From contig DOQR01000007.1 in the NCBI GenBank assembly GCA_003514385.1, positions 1 through 64,000 of the forward strand: a stretch of 64,000 nucleotides of DNA. Direction: 5' to 3'. The DNA is from Oscillospiraceae bacterium (GTDB lineage: Bacteria; Bacillota; Clostridia; Oscillospirales; Acutalibacteraceae). Position 1 is the stretch's first letter. Each line of letters opens with the position of its first letter. Positions 7,419 through 16,181 of this stretch are shown piece by piece. The notes beneath the pieces were generated by a model. The model saw nothing but the letters and a program-made list of their open reading frames with translations, made no database searches and had not been told where the DNA came from. The position numbers and the translations under genes are program-made.

Positions 7419-9165
7419 CGGCAAGCTTCTCCGCCTCGGCGCTGTCGGGAGTCACGAAAGCGGTGTTATACACATGATAGATAACCTTGCCGGGCTTCGC
7501 GCCGACGGGCTTTTTGAGATTCTTCACCCGCGTATAATCAACCGGCACGTTTGACGATTCTCTCGCTCGGCTGTGATAAGCCGCGAGGCGCGCCGCCTCT
7601 TCGAGCGTCGAGTCGGGTATCTCCATACCCTCGGCGCAGATTATGACATGTGAGCCGGGTATCTTCTGCGTATGGAGCCACATATCGCCCTTTGCGGCGG
7701 TTTTCAGCGAGAGCTTATCGTTCTGCACATTGTTTCTGCCGACCAAAATTTTGAATCCGTCTGTAGACCGGTACTCCATCGGAGTGCTCGGCTTCTGCAG
7801 ACCTTTTTTATTCTGGACGCTCTTTCTCTTTATATATCCGGACGCCGCAAGCTCGGCGCGGATCTCGTTTATCTCGCCAAATCCCGAAGCGCGGCTGAGT
7901 GCATCGGAGACGGTATCGATATACTGAAGCTCCGCCTCGCCCTGTTCAATGAGCGTTGCGAGCATCTGCTCCGCCGTCTTTGCTTTGCGGTATTCTTTGT
8001 AATACTTCTGCGCGTTTGCGCTCGGAGAGAGTGCCGGATCGGCATTTATGCGGCGGGGCTTGTTTTCGTTATAATAGTCCGCCACTTCGTAGAACGGCAC
8101 GCCCTTGCCGAGCGTGTGCTGATACGCAGTTATCAGTTCGGCATTTATCCTCAGTTCATCTTTATCGGCACAGGCGGCAAGCTCGGCGCGCTGATTGTTG
8201 AGTCTGCGGCTTATTCGCGAAGTTGCGTTGCTCAGAAGCTTCTGAAGATCGGACGAGCGTTGGCGCGTGCGGTCTATTCTGTCGCGCTCGCTGTAGAATT
8301 CATCGAGAAGCTGAGAAAAGCTGTCATAGCTCTCGGGGGTATACGCCGTGCCGTACTGGTGTATCTCTTCAAAAGAGAAATCGAACGGCTTGCCGGATTC
8401 GTCCTTGAGCATAGTCGGTTCGCCGGAATTTGAATCAAGCCTGTTTTTTATGCTCTCAAGTGCGGCGCATACACGCTCGCGCTGCGCTTCGTCGGCGCAG
8501 CCTGTTTGGATATCTCCCCCGCTCATCTCCGCTATCTCGCGGCATATGAGCGGCGACGCACCCTCGACGCAGCCGAGCAGCGAGGATGAGAGCATCTTTG
8601 AAGAGAAAGAGAACACGGTTTCGGTGGCCTTTTCGGCAGTCTCTTTGAGCAGGCTCAGTTTATTCTGCGCGGGCGGGTCATGGTATTCGCCGCCTGGCAG
8701 TATCTGCCTTACAGAGGACTGGGTGCAGTCGATACGCTTAACGGCATCGACTATCCGCCCCGACTCCGAGACGAGAATCAGGTTGCTGTGTTTCGCCATA
8801 ATTTCGGCGTAGAGCGTGAGTGCAACTTTATCGCCGAGCTCGTTTGTGGCAGAGAAATCTATCGCGAGCACGCGGTCAAGCCCGTTTTGGCGCACATCGG
8901 TTATCTGTGCGCTCGTCAGATGCTTTCGCATGAGCATGCAAAACATTGGCGGCACTGCCGGATTCTCCGGCGCGCGGGTGGTCAGGTGCACGCGCGGGCT
9001 GTTTGCGGACGCGGAAAGAAAGAGCTTCTTCGCGCCGTTTCTGTCACGCAGATGCATGACAAGCTCATCTTTTGAGGGCTGATGCACCTTTTCGACACGG
9101 CATCCGACAATATCGCGGCGAAGCTCTTCTGTTAAGAAATGCAATGTAAATCCGTCAAGCGGCAT
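7408..9165 (-). CDS. rqcH: Ribosome quality-control NFACT protein RqcH
   Basis: Binds stalled 50S subunits with peptidyl-tRNA and adds C-terminal alanine tails; older annotation calls the family fibronectin-binding protein A. The NFACT-N domain starts MPLDGFTLHFLTEEL and contains FLSASANSPRVHLT. A helical coiled-coil middle (about 285-430) follows. The C-terminal NFACT-R domain holds GFKILVGRNNVQNDKLS, GDMWLHTQKIPGSHVII and AAYHSRARESS. At 585 residues it is full length. It ends a minus-strand run with DUF1858, trmK and Nif3 genes. Confidence 0.94.
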   Translation of the reverse strand: MPLDGFTLHFLTEELRRDIVGCRVEKVHQPSKDELVMHLRDRNGAKKLFLSASANSPRVHLTTRAPENPAVPPMFCMLMRKHLTSAQITDVRQNGLDRVLAIDFSATNELGDKVALTLYAEIMAKHSNLILVSESGRIVDAVKRIDCTQSSVRQILPGGEYHDPPAQNKLSLLKETAEKATETVFSFSSKMLSSSLLGCVEGASPLICREIAEMSGGDIQTGCADEAQRERVCAALESIKNRLDSNSGEPTMLKDESGKPFDFSFEEIHQYGTAYTPESYDSFSQLLDEFYSERDRIDRTRQRSSDLQKLLSNATSRISRRLNNQRAELAACADKDELRINAELITAYQHTLGKGVPFYEVADYYNENKPRRINADPALSPSANAQKYYKEYRKAKTAEQMLATLIEQGEAELQYIDTVSDALSRASGFGEINEIRAELAASGYIKRKSVQNKKGLQKPSTPMEYRSTDGFKILVGRNNVQNDKLSLKTAAKGDMWLHTQKIPGSHVIICAEGMEIPDSTLEEAARLAAYHSRARESSNVPVDYTRVKNLKKPVGAKPGKVIYHVYNTAFVTPDSAEAEKLAVKV

Positions 9166-9188
9166 AAGTAAAACTCCAGACTAATATA

Positions 9189-9950
9189 TCAGATAAAATG
9201 GGTCGGAGACTGCTGGGATATAACAAAGAAGTCGACTCCCGCGACAGTCTTTTCAAGATAATCAAAAATTGTTTTGACTACCGGATTTTCGGTCTCGAAA
9301 TGCCCGGCGGCAACAAGAGTGACTCCGCAGGCGGCCGCACCCAAGAATTCATGGTGGGCAACGTCGCCGGAGACAAGCGCCTCGCAACCGAACGCGAGCG
9401 CATCGGAGAAAAATTCGCCGCCCGCGCCGCCGCACAGAGCGACTCGCTTTATGCTTCTGCCGCCGTCGCAATAGCGAACATGGCAGCAGAGTCTTTGCGA
9501 GACAAGCTCCGCAAAGCGTTTGGGCGAAAGCTCTTCTTTGAGCTCACCCGCTCTGAGAAGCATCGTTCCGGCATTCGGGGACGGAATTTTACGAACATTC
9601 TCAAGCCCCAAGCACTGCGCCAGAACATCGTTGACGCCGCCGTCCGCACAATCGAGATTTGTATGGGCGCAGATGGCGTTCATGCCGTATTTTGCTAATA
9701 AATAGACAGGATCGTGCGCCCCGAGATTTTTTATCGGATGAAAAATGACCGGGTGGTGGCTTATTATAAGCTGCGCCCCGGCTTCGTGCGCTCTTTCAAC
9801 GGCATCTGGCGTTATATCGAGCACAACGGCAGCCCTTGTGACCTGCGCCGAACTTTCGCCGACGAGCAGACCGACATTGTCCCACTGCTCATGGACATCA
9901 AACGGGCAGAACGCATCAAGAGCGTTATAAATATCACCGACAACAGCCAT
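9189..9950 (-). CDS. Nif3-like dinuclear metal-centre protein
   Basis: Nif3/YbgI-type protein; the family forms toroidal hexamers with a two-metal site, role not settled. Motifs are WDNVGLLVG (about 23-31), SHHPVIFHPIKNL with the His metal ligands (about 60-72), and AHTNLDCADGGVND (about 97-110). HFETENPVV near the C-terminus supplies the last ligands. The start at MAVVGD is set by GGAGGAG upstream, and its ATG shares one base with the trmK stop (TGATG). That implies translational coupling; Nif3 genes commonly follow trmK in Firmicutes. Confidence 0.93.
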   Translation of the reverse strand: MAVVGDIYNALDAFCPFDVHEQWDNVGLLVGESSAQVTRAAVVLDITPDAVERAHEAGAQLIISHHPVIFHPIKNLGAHDPVYLLAKYGMNAICAHTNLDCADGGVNDVLAQCLGLENVRKIPSPNAGTMLLRAGELKEELSPKRFAELVSQRLCCHVRYCDGGRSIKRVALCGGAGGEFFSDALAFGCEALVSGDVAHHEFLGAAACGVTLVAAGHFETENPVVKTIFDYLEKTVAGVDFFVISQQSPTHFI

Positions 9951-10639
9951 CACTTTTCTCCTCCGTTCAAAAAGCTTTCCATACCGAGGCAAGCTTTTTC
10001 GCAGTATTCCGCCTCGTCGAGTTTGAAGTTCGCTTCGCGCAGAGACGACGCGCGTATTTTCAGCCGCTTATGCTGTCTCTCAACGAGTTTTCGCGCGATA
10101 TCATCGTTTGGATCGAGCTTTCCGTAGAACTCATATCCCTGCGGGAAAACTTCTATTTTTCCCGAATATTCGGCACATATGACTGAATATATGCGCCCGT
10201 CATCGCGGCAGGTGCGCTCTTCGATTATATCAAAGCCATTATTGCAAAGAAACGATCTTACTTCTTCGGCATGGGACATCGGCTGAAGTATCAGCCTTAT
10301 GTTTTTGTTTTTTACCCACTCGGTACGCTCTAACAATTTGGCGATAAGTATTCCGCCCATTCCTGCCATTATTATATCGTCCGCCTCGCCAGCCGAAAGC
10401 TCATCGAGACCATCGGAGAGACGCAGGGTTATTTTATCCGAAATGTTCCAGCGTTCGAGCGTCTCCGCAGCGTTTTCAAGCGGGCCTTTTCGCAGATCGC
10501 AGGCGAGCGCACGCGGACAGATACCGTTCAAAACAAGGTATGACGGAAGATAGGCGTGGTCGGTACCGATATCGGCAACGACCACGCCTTTGCGAACCAT
10601 ATCAGACGCCGTTTTCAGGCGGGGTGAAAGCACGATCAT
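9950..10639 (-). CDS. trmK: tRNA (adenine22-N1)-methyltransferase
   Basis: SAM-dependent methyltransferase for m1A22 in tRNA. The Rossmann core shows motif I VADIGTDHAYLP (about 20-31), ACDLRKGPLENA (about 45-56), SDGLDEL and IIMAGMGGILIAKLLE (about 88-103). The C-terminal third is helical and charged, as in the TrmK family. 229 residues is typical. It abuts the DUF1858 gene upstream (1-base spacing) and overlaps the Nif3 gene downstream. Confidence 0.93.
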   Translation of the reverse strand: MIVLSPRLKTASDMVRKGVVVADIGTDHAYLPSYLVLNGICPRALACDLRKGPLENAAETLERWNISDKITLRLSDGLDELSAGEADDIIMAGMGGILIAKLLERTEWVKNKNIRLILQPMSHAEEVRSFLCNNGFDIIEERTCRDDGRIYSVICAEYSGKIEVFPQGYEFYGKLDPNDDIARKLVERQHKRLKIRASSLREANFKLDEAEYCEKACLGMESFLNGGEK

Positions 10640-10843
10640 TTACTTGGAAGCGAGATACTCATTGATCTCGGCAACAAGTGAATCGACATCAACGCCGTGA
10701 ACCATGCACGCCTGCTCAACGCTCTCGCCTCTGGAAGCGGGGCAACCAAGGCAGTGCATACCCATCTCAAGGAAGTACTTTGCGGTACCTCTGTCGGCGT
10801 CAAGTATATCTCCGATAAGCATATCTTTTGTAATTTCGGTCAT
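10640..10843 (-). CDS. DUF1858 domain protein
   Basis: 67 residues, essentially one DUF1858 domain: an N-terminal helix (MLIGDILD), then FLEMGMHCLGCPASRGESVEQACMVHG. The CxxC (about 31-34) precedes a second helical pair. DUF1858 also forms the N-terminus of ScdA-type iron-sulfur repair proteins, and the lone Cys pair hints at a redox or iron-sulfur role, but none is established here. AAGGAAG lies upstream of the ATG. It leads the trmK/Nif3/rqcH run. Confidence 0.85.
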   Translation of the reverse strand: MTEITKDMLIGDILDADRGTAKYFLEMGMHCLGCPASRGESVEQACMVHGVDVDSLVAEINEYLASK

Positions 10844-10898
10844 AATACAACTTCCTTTCCTGTTTATACTTTCATTTTACCACAGTTTTGGCGGCATA

Positions 10899-11864
10899 TC
10901 AATTATTTTCAAGCTTTTCGCGGTCGATGATAACGGATTCTATTATATACCTCGGGCGACGTTTGGTCTCGGTGTATATCTTGCCGATATACTCGCCGAT
11001 AATACCGAGCATGAACAGCTGAAGTCCGCCGAGCGCCCACACAGAAGCTCCGATACTCGCCCAGCCTGCAACAGCGCGACCTGTTGCCTTGCTGACGATG
11101 CAGTAGATAAGCATCGCAAGACATACAAGCAGAGAGAATATGCCGAGAGTTGTTGCTATCTTGAGCGGTCTGACGCTGAACGAGGTTATTCCCTCAAAGG
11201 CGAACGAAAGCATCTTTTTCAGCGGATATTTTGACTCGCCGGCAAGGCGCTCTTTACGCTCATACTCAACCGTAGAAGTCTTGAAGCCTATCTGCGGCAC
11301 TATTCCGCGCAGGAACAAATTCACTTCGTCAAACTCGCTCAGCGCGTCGAGAGCGCGGCGGCTCATGAGTCTGTAATCGGCGTGATTGAAAACTATCTCA
11401 ACGCCCATTGCCGCCATAAATTTATAAAATCCCTCTGCGGTGAAACGCTTAAAGAATGTATCGGTTTTGCGCGAAGAACGCACGCCGTAAACTATGTCGT
11501 CACCGGCGATAAAATTGTCCACCATTTTTTCAATGGCGTTGACATCATCCTGAAGGTCGGCATCGAGACTTATCACGGCATCGGCGTATTTTTTTGCAGT
11601 CATAAGACCCGCAAGAAGAGCGTTCTGATGTCCCTTGTTGCGCGAAAGGTTTATGCCGGCAAAAATGCCGTCACCGGTGCAAAGGGTACTTATTATATTC
11701 CATGTGTTATCCTTCGATCCGTCGTTGACAAAAGCTATTTTGCTTTCCGGCGATATTTTACCGTTTTCGATCATTGAGCTCATGACATTCTTCAGCTGCT
11801 TTGATGTCTCCGGTAAAACTTCTTCTTCGTTATAGCACGGTACAACAAGCCATATTGTTTTCAT
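10899..11864 (-). CDS. Family 2 glycosyltransferase, membrane-anchored (GtrB/DPM-like)
   Basis: Probable polyprenyl-phosphate sugar transferase that makes a lipid-linked sugar at the inner face of the membrane. The GT-A domain has VPCYNEEEVLP (about 7-17), SLDADLQDDV with the DxD metal site (about 95-104) and HADYRLMSRRALDAL (about 165-180). Two membrane spans (about 230-290) and a basic tail ETKRRPRYI follow, as in GtrB and Bactoprenol glucosyl transferases. The start (MKTIW) has GGAG 10 bases upstream. The sugar is unknown, and no flippase gene is nearby. Confidence 0.88.
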   Translation of the reverse strand: MKTIWLVVPCYNEEEVLPETSKQLKNVMSSMIENGKISPESKIAFVNDGSKDNTWNIISTLCTGDGIFAGINLSRNKGHQNALLAGLMTAKKYADAVISLDADLQDDVNAIEKMVDNFIAGDDIVYGVRSSRKTDTFFKRFTAEGFYKFMAAMGVEIVFNHADYRLMSRRALDALSEFDEVNLFLRGIVPQIGFKTSTVEYERKERLAGESKYPLKKMLSFAFEGITSFSVRPLKIATTLGIFSLLVCLAMLIYCIVSKATGRAVAGWASIGASVWALGGLQLFMLGIIGEYIGKIYTETKRRPRYIIESVIIDREKLENN

Positions 11865-11915
11865 TTTATCTAATCTCCGTATTTTTATTTGACTGTGCAT
11901 CAATATTACATCGTT

Positions 11916-11944
11916 AATATACCATTTCCGTTCTCTTTTGTCAA
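11916..11944 (-). promoter_or_regulatory. Promoter of the GT2 gene
   Basis: Minus-strand TTGACA (11939-11944), 17-bp spacer, TATATT (11916-11921), 52 bases before the GT2 ATG and divergent from the symporter promoter. Confidence 0.75.
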
Positions 11945-11981
11945 TAAAGCTCGACATTTATTCACAAAGATAAAAAGGCTG

Positions 11982-12010
11982 TTGCAATACCGGCGATTTT
12001 GTGCTTTAAT
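11982..12010 (+). promoter_or_regulatory. Promoter of the sodium symporter gene
   Basis: TTGCAA (11982-11987), 17-bp spacer, TTTAAT (12005-12010). Confidence 0.6.
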
Positions 12011-12061
12011 ATACTGGTGCAACTTTTTTACAAAAAATTTTATCAGAATGAGGGATCTTTA

Positions 12062-13438
12062 ATGGAGAAAAAACGAAGCAGCTTTACAGGGCGCGTCGGT
12101 TTCGTTCTGGCGGCGGCAGGTTCTGCAGTCGGACTCGGAAACCTTTGGCGTTTCCCCTATCTTGCGGCAAAATACGGCGGCGGTATCTTCCTGCTCGTCT
12201 ACATTATTCTCGCGATAACATTCGGCTTTGCGCTGATGGTGACTGAAATTGCCATCGGCAGAAAGACCGGGCTTTCCTGCATCAGCGCATATAAGAAGCT
12301 TGACAAGCGTTTCGGCTTCATGGGCTGGCTGTCCGCACTCGTGCCTGTTATTATAACCCCCTACTACTGCGTTATCGGCGGCTGGGTCATCAGATATTTC
12401 GCCGAGTTCGTTTCGGGTCACGGCAAAGATCTTGCCACAAGCTCCGCCGATTTCTTTTCGAACTTCATCGGAATGAAGGGCGGCATAGTTGACAACCCAA
12501 TGCTCTGGTTCATCATTTTCGTCGCGCTCACCTCTGCCGTCGTTATATTCGGCGTTGAGAAGGGCATCGAAAAGGTCAGCAAAGTAATGATGCCGATACT
12601 CGTTATACTCTGCGTGGTTATCGCAGTTTTCGCGCTAACAATTGACGGCGCGCTCGCGGGTCTCAAATATTACCTGCTGCCCGATTTTTCAAAGTTCTCC
12701 TCCGCAACCGTTCTCGGTGCGCTCGGTCAGCTGTTCTATTCGATGTCGCTGGCAATGGGTATTATGATAACCTACGGCTCATATATGAAGAAAGAGGACA
12801 ACATCGAAAAGAGCGTGCGCCAGATCGAGATATTCGACACCGGCATAGCTCTTCTCGCGGGTCTTATCATCATTCCCTCGGTCGTCGCATTCAACGGCGG
12901 TTCGGCTGACGGAATCAACGCGGGCCCCGGTCTTATGTTCATCACCCTGCCCCAGGTCTTCAACGCCATGGGATCAATAGGCGGTGTGGTCGGCACGCTG
13001 TTCTTCCTGCTCGTTTTCTTCGCGGCAATCACTTCTTCCATTTCCCTTATGGAGACGGTCGTTTCGATGGTCAGAGACAAGTTCCACTGGAACCGCGTAG
13101 TCACGACTGTCGTTGTTACATTGGGTACTGTAGCCATCGGCTCGCTCTCCGTCCTCGGCTACGGCCCGCTTGCAAACTTCAAGATTTTCGGCATGCAGAT
13201 GCTCGACTTCTTCGACTTCATCTCGAACTCCGTGCTCATGCCAATCGTCGCTTTCCTGACCTGTATTCTTATCGGTCATGTTGTCGGCACAAAGGTCATC
13301 GCGGACGAGGTCGGACTTTCCGCCAAATTTACTGGCGAGAAGCTGCACCGCGTGATGATAAAGTGGGTAGCCCCGATTCTTCTCGTTGTTATCCTCGTTG
13401 CGCAGGTTCTTTCCGCCTTCGGCATCATCACAATCTGA
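12062..13438 (+). CDS. Neurotransmitter:sodium symporter family transporter
   Basis: Sodium-driven uptake carrier of the NSS/SLC6 family (LeuT fold), 458 residues and about 11-12 membrane spans. TM1 has the family signature GRVGFVLAAAGSAVGLGNLWRFPY with the unwound substrate/sodium site; TM6 carries YSMSLAMGIMITYGSY, and TM8 has AITSSISLMETVVS. Bacterial members carry amino acids such as tyrosine, tryptophan or leucine; the substrate here cannot be read. The ATG at 12062 has GAGGGATC upstream, and the residues open upstream of it overlap the promoter. A strong terminator follows, so it is monocistronic. Confidence 0.93.
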   Translation: MEKKRSSFTGRVGFVLAAAGSAVGLGNLWRFPYLAAKYGGGIFLLVYIILAITFGFALMVTEIAIGRKTGLSCISAYKKLDKRFGFMGWLSALVPVIITPYYCVIGGWVIRYFAEFVSGHGKDLATSSADFFSNFIGMKGGIVDNPMLWFIIFVALTSAVVIFGVEKGIEKVSKVMMPILVILCVVIAVFALTIDGALAGLKYYLLPDFSKFSSATVLGALGQLFYSMSLAMGIMITYGSYMKKEDNIEKSVRQIEIFDTGIALLAGLIIIPSVVAFNGGSADGINAGPGLMFITLPQVFNAMGSIGGVVGTLFFLLVFFAAITSSISLMETVVSMVRDKFHWNRVVTTVVVTLGTVAIGSLSVLGYGPLANFKIFGMQMLDFFDFISNSVLMPIVAFLTCILIGHVVGTKVIADEVGLSAKFTGEKLHRVMIKWVAPILLVVILVAQVLSAFGIITI

Positions 13439-13453
13439 CAGATAAAACTAACG

Positions 13454-13490
13454 GCGCACCGTCTGAAAAAATCAGGCGGTGCGCTTTTTT
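13454..13490. terminator. Terminator of the symporter gene
   Basis: GCGCACCGTCTGA (13454-13466) pairs with TCAGGCGGTGCGC (13472-13484), then TTTTTT. An AAAAA loop and upstream A bases may also let it serve the convergent peptidase gene. Confidence 0.92.
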
Positions 13491-14071
13491 GCTATAAGAT
13501 AGACAGAGATATAAATACACACGCACAGCAGAGTGAAGTTGTTTCCTGTTTTTATGAGCAAAATTATCCCGCACACGGTCAGAGGAATCAGCAAAACGAC
13601 GGCAAAGATATCAACAACCTTATCGGCCGTGTGCTCCTCATGTTTGAGCAATAACAAGCTTTTGAGTGCCGCCGCGCCGTCCATCGGCTCAACAGGCAGG
13701 AGATTGAAAACACCTATCCCGGCACTCAGAGCCGCAAGTTTCAAGGCATTGAGATACACACGCGCAAACGGCAGAGCAGCAAGCGAAACGATAAAATTCG
13801 CCGCAGGTCCCGCAAGGGCGCAGACCGCCTCACGGCGGTAATCGAGACACACTTCTCCCCTCTCTATCCTCATGCCGAACACGCCGAGAATTATCGCATC
13901 GGGCGGCGCGGAACAGAGCGACAAGAGCAAAATATGCCCCGCTTCATGCAGAGCACAGCATAAAAATATAAGCAGCGCCGTTTCGCTTTTGTCGAGCATA
14001 AGAATAACGGCGGCGGACGCGGCGAACGGAAAGCCTAAATCAATGCGGGTCGTTTTTATATAAAAATGCAT
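13472..14071 (-). CDS. M50 site-2 protease, SpoIVFB-like
   Basis: Intramembrane zinc metalloprotease of 199 residues. HEAGH (about 42-46) gives the HExxH zinc site in the second span, and NLLPVEPMDG (about 123-132) supplies the third metal-ligand Asp. Five to six hydrophobic spans fill the rest, with no CBS domain. It directly follows an M23 membrane protein, overlapping it at one base, like the spoIVFA-spoIVFB pair that activates SigK in the mother cell. This context makes SpoIVFB the best reading; other S2P proteases cannot be excluded. Confidence 0.85.
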   Translation of the reverse strand: MHFYIKTTRIDLGFPFAASAAVILMLDKSETALLIFLCCALHEAGHILLLSLCSAPPDAIILGVFGMRIERGEVCLDYRREAVCALAGPAANFIVSLAALPFARVYLNALKLAALSAGIGVFNLLPVEPMDGAAALKSLLLLKHEEHTADKVVDIFAVVLLIPLTVCGIILLIKTGNNFTLLCVCIYISVYLIAKKRTA

Positions 14072-14877
14072 CAGATATTTCCACTGAAAAGCAGACGCGC
14101 GGGATCGTATTTGAGCCCATTTATCCGCACTTCAAAATGAAGATGCGGTCCGGTTGCCATGCCCGTTGAGCCGACGAGAGCTATCGTCTCGCCCTGGCGA
14201 ATAACCGCATTCATGGGTGCCAATATCTCGGAACAGTGGCAATAAAATGTTTCAAGCCCGTCCGCATGGGTCAGGCGAATATACTTGCCGGCTATCTCAT
14301 CCTCGCCGACCTTGGTGACAGTGCCGTAAAATGCGGCGGAAATCGGACTCCCCTGCGCCGCCGCGATATCGAGTCCCGAATGTAGCGACGCTTCGCCTGT
14401 AAACGGATCGTCACGCCTGCCGAACGGCGAGCTGACCCTGCCGCTGACGGGCATATGCGCGCTCATCGTTGTGTAATAAGGCGAAAAGCTCATTCTATAT
14501 GCCTTTATATCGAGCTCCGACGAGCCTTTACCGAGACTTTCAGTGCTCGTTTCTGAATCTTCATCACTGTCGGCGAGCGCGCCCGCGGGTTCAAATACAA
14601 AGCCCGCGGCGCTCTTTATTTTTCCCCATGCTTCGCGCGCGTTTATGCTGTACTGCATGGCGGATTTATATGTATTTCTAATCGTCTCAAAGCTCGTTGG
14701 AGACAGCTTGCGTATGCCGAAAATCAGACCGACGGCGGCAGCGCAGATAATGAGCTGGAGCAATATAAGACGTGCCCCGGCGTCGCCGCTCTTTTCGCGT
14801 TTTGTATTCGGCTCAGCATCGAGCCCCATCTGCGCGCGATATTCTTCGCGCGTCATGCGTCCGTTTTCCGAGTCCAT
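14071..14877 (-). CDS. M23 peptidase-domain membrane protein, SpoIVFA/SpoIIQ-like
   Basis: 268 residues: a cytoplasmic N-terminus (MTREEYRAQMG), one span (about 36-54), a linker, and a C-terminal LytM/M23 domain (about 140-262). The metal ligands look intact: His in SLHSGLDIA with its Asp, and HLHFEV (HxH). GSTGMATGPHLHFEV is the usual C-terminal M23 signature. Paired with the SpoIVFB-like protease, it probably plays the SpoIVFA part, tethering and inhibiting the protease in the outer forespore membrane. An intact site would also allow SpoIIQ-like endopeptidase activity. Confidence 0.83.
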   Translation of the reverse strand: MDSENGRMTREEYRAQMGLDAEPNTKREKSGDAGARLILLQLIICAAAVGLIFGIRKLSPTSFETIRNTYKSAMQYSINAREAWGKIKSAAGFVFEPAGALADSDEDSETSTESLGKGSSELDIKAYRMSFSPYYTTMSAHMPVSGRVSSPFGRRDDPFTGEASLHSGLDIAAAQGSPISAAFYGTVTKVGEDEIAGKYIRLTHADGLETFYCHCSEILAPMNAVIRQGETIALVGSTGMATGPHLHFEVRINGLKYDPARLLFSGNI

Positions 14878-14935
14878 ACATCCGCCTCCAAAATAGATAT
14901 CATTTAAATCTATGCGGACAGGTCGGATAATATGA

Positions 14936-14966
14936 AAAGAGGCCGCCGCATTCAGATGCAGCAGCC
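14936..14966 (-). terminator. Terminator of the FakA-C-like gene
   Basis: GGCCGCCGCAT (14941-14951) pairs with ATGCAGCAGCC (14956-14966, two G-U pairs); on the minus strand TCTTTT follows. Confidence 0.82.
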
Positions 14967-14983
14967 CGAAATATCAAATTTTC

Positions 14984-15235
14984 TCAGCCCTTGAGACCGC
15001 GTTCCTGTCTGTCCATATCCTCAACGACGATATCGTATATCTCGCCGAGAGACGCGCAGTATTCAAGCACCTTCCAGGGCTCATTGGTATGGAAATGAAT
15101 CTTTATCAGCTCTTCGTCGCCGACGGCAAGCAGGCAGTCGCCTTTGAAATGCTCGGTGAAATAATCGTTTATAACATCTTCGTCAAGATCGTGGCCGTCG
15201 ATAAGAAGCTGGGTATCGTATCTGAATTCAAGCAT
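14984..15235 (-). CDS. Small protein like the C-terminal domain of FakA (YloV/DAK kinase family)
   Basis: 83 residues that resemble only the last domain of FakA/YloV fatty-acid kinases: FRYDTQLLIDG, FKGDCLLAVGDEELIKIHFHTNEPWKVLEYCASLGE, then IVVEDMDRQ. The kinase (DhaL-like) domain is absent and cannot be found alongside. Short standalone proteins of this kind occur in Clostridia, often annotated as related to dihydroxyacetone kinase. The role is unknown; binding of a FakB partner or a regulatory role is a guess. It is flanked by terminators, so it is monocistronic. Confidence 0.75.
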   Translation of the reverse strand: MLEFRYDTQLLIDGHDLDEDVINDYFTEHFKGDCLLAVGDEELIKIHFHTNEPWKVLEYCASLGEIYDIVVEDMDRQERGLKG

Positions 15236-15356
15236 GATTTTCTCCTTTTGCGCCTTGTCATATATTATATCCCTTCATCGGTGGGATATCACAACGATAT
15301 GTATTTTAACACAGGAACGCAAAAATGTATATAGACAATCTGTAAACATTCGAATA

Positions 15357-15386
15357 ATTAAAGACCCGCCGAAACGGGTCTTTAAT
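15357..15386. terminator. Terminator of the amino-acid ABC transporter operon
   Basis: ATTAAAGACCCG (15357-15368) pairs perfectly with CGGGTCTTTAAT (15375-15386) around a six-base loop. Confidence 0.9.
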
Positions 15387-15396
15387 TTATCAATTA

Positions 15397-16179
15397 TCAG
15401 TCCGAATAGCCTGCGATGAATTCACGGGTGCGCTCGGATTTCGGATTGTCGAACACCTCTTCAGGCGTTCCCTCCTCCTCGATAACTCCGTTATCCATGA
15501 AGATTATTCTGTCCGCCGCCTCACGCGCGAAGCTCATTTCGTGCGTGACGATAACCATCGTCATCTTTTCGGCAGCGAGGTCTTTTATGACCTTGAGAAT
15601 CTCTCCGGTGAGTTCGGGGTCGAGAGCGCTCGTCGGCTCGTCGAAGAACAGAATCTTCGGTTTGAGAGCCATTGCGCGGGCTATCGACACGCGCTGCTGT
15701 TGACCGCCGGAAAGCTCGCAGGGATAGTTATTCATCTTCTCGCCGAGTCCGACTTTGCGAAGCAGAGCTTTGCCGTTTTCATCTATCTCGGCGAAGATAG
15801 CCTTGCGGTTCTTCTTGAAATCCGGGCGGCTCTTTGCATGGATTTTTGCGGCGAGAGTGACATTTTCAAGCGCCGTATACTGCGGGAACAGATTGAAGGA
15901 CTGGAACACGAGTCCTATCTTGAGCTGATTCTCGCGCTGCTGCTGGGCGGAGAGCTTATCGGTATTGCTGCCGTCAAAAACAACGCCGCCGTCAACGGTT
16001 ATCGAGCCGCTGTCCGCAGTTTCGAGCATATTGATGCAACGCAGCAGAGTTGTTTTTCCGCTGCCCGATGAGCCGATTATAGCGAGAACATTCTTCTCCT
16101 CAAGAGAAAAGCTTATGCCTTTGAGAACCTCGGCATCGCCGAAGGATTTTTTGAGATCTTTAACTTCAAGTATAGCCAT
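15397..16179 (-). CDS. Polar amino-acid ABC transporter ATPase (GlnQ-like)
   Basis: ATP-binding subunit that powers uptake. Walker [12 protein letters not shown] (about 35-45), Q-loop FQSFNLFPQ (about 93-101), signature [14 protein letters not shown] (about 156-169), Walker [13 protein letters not shown] (about 178-189) and switch His VTHEMSFA. The ATG at 16179 follows AGAGG within the end of the permease gene; stop and start are 2 bases apart. It is the last gene of a binding protein/permease/ATPase operon. It has a short insert between the Q-loop and the signature ([18 protein letters not shown]). Confidence 0.94.
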   Translation of the reverse strand: MAILEVKDLKKSFGDAEVLKGISFSLEEKNVLAIIGSSGSGKTTLLRCINMLETADSGSITVDGGVVFDGSNTDKLSAQQQRENQLKIGLVFQSFNLFPQYTALENVTLAAKIHAKSRPDFKKNRKAIFAEIDENGKALLRKVGLGEKMNNYPCELSGGQQQRVSIARAMALKPKILFFDEPTSALDPELTGEILKVIKDLAAEKMTMVIVTHEMSFAREAADRIIFMDNGVIEEEGTPEEVFDNPKSERTREFIAGYSD

Positions 16180-16181
16180 GA

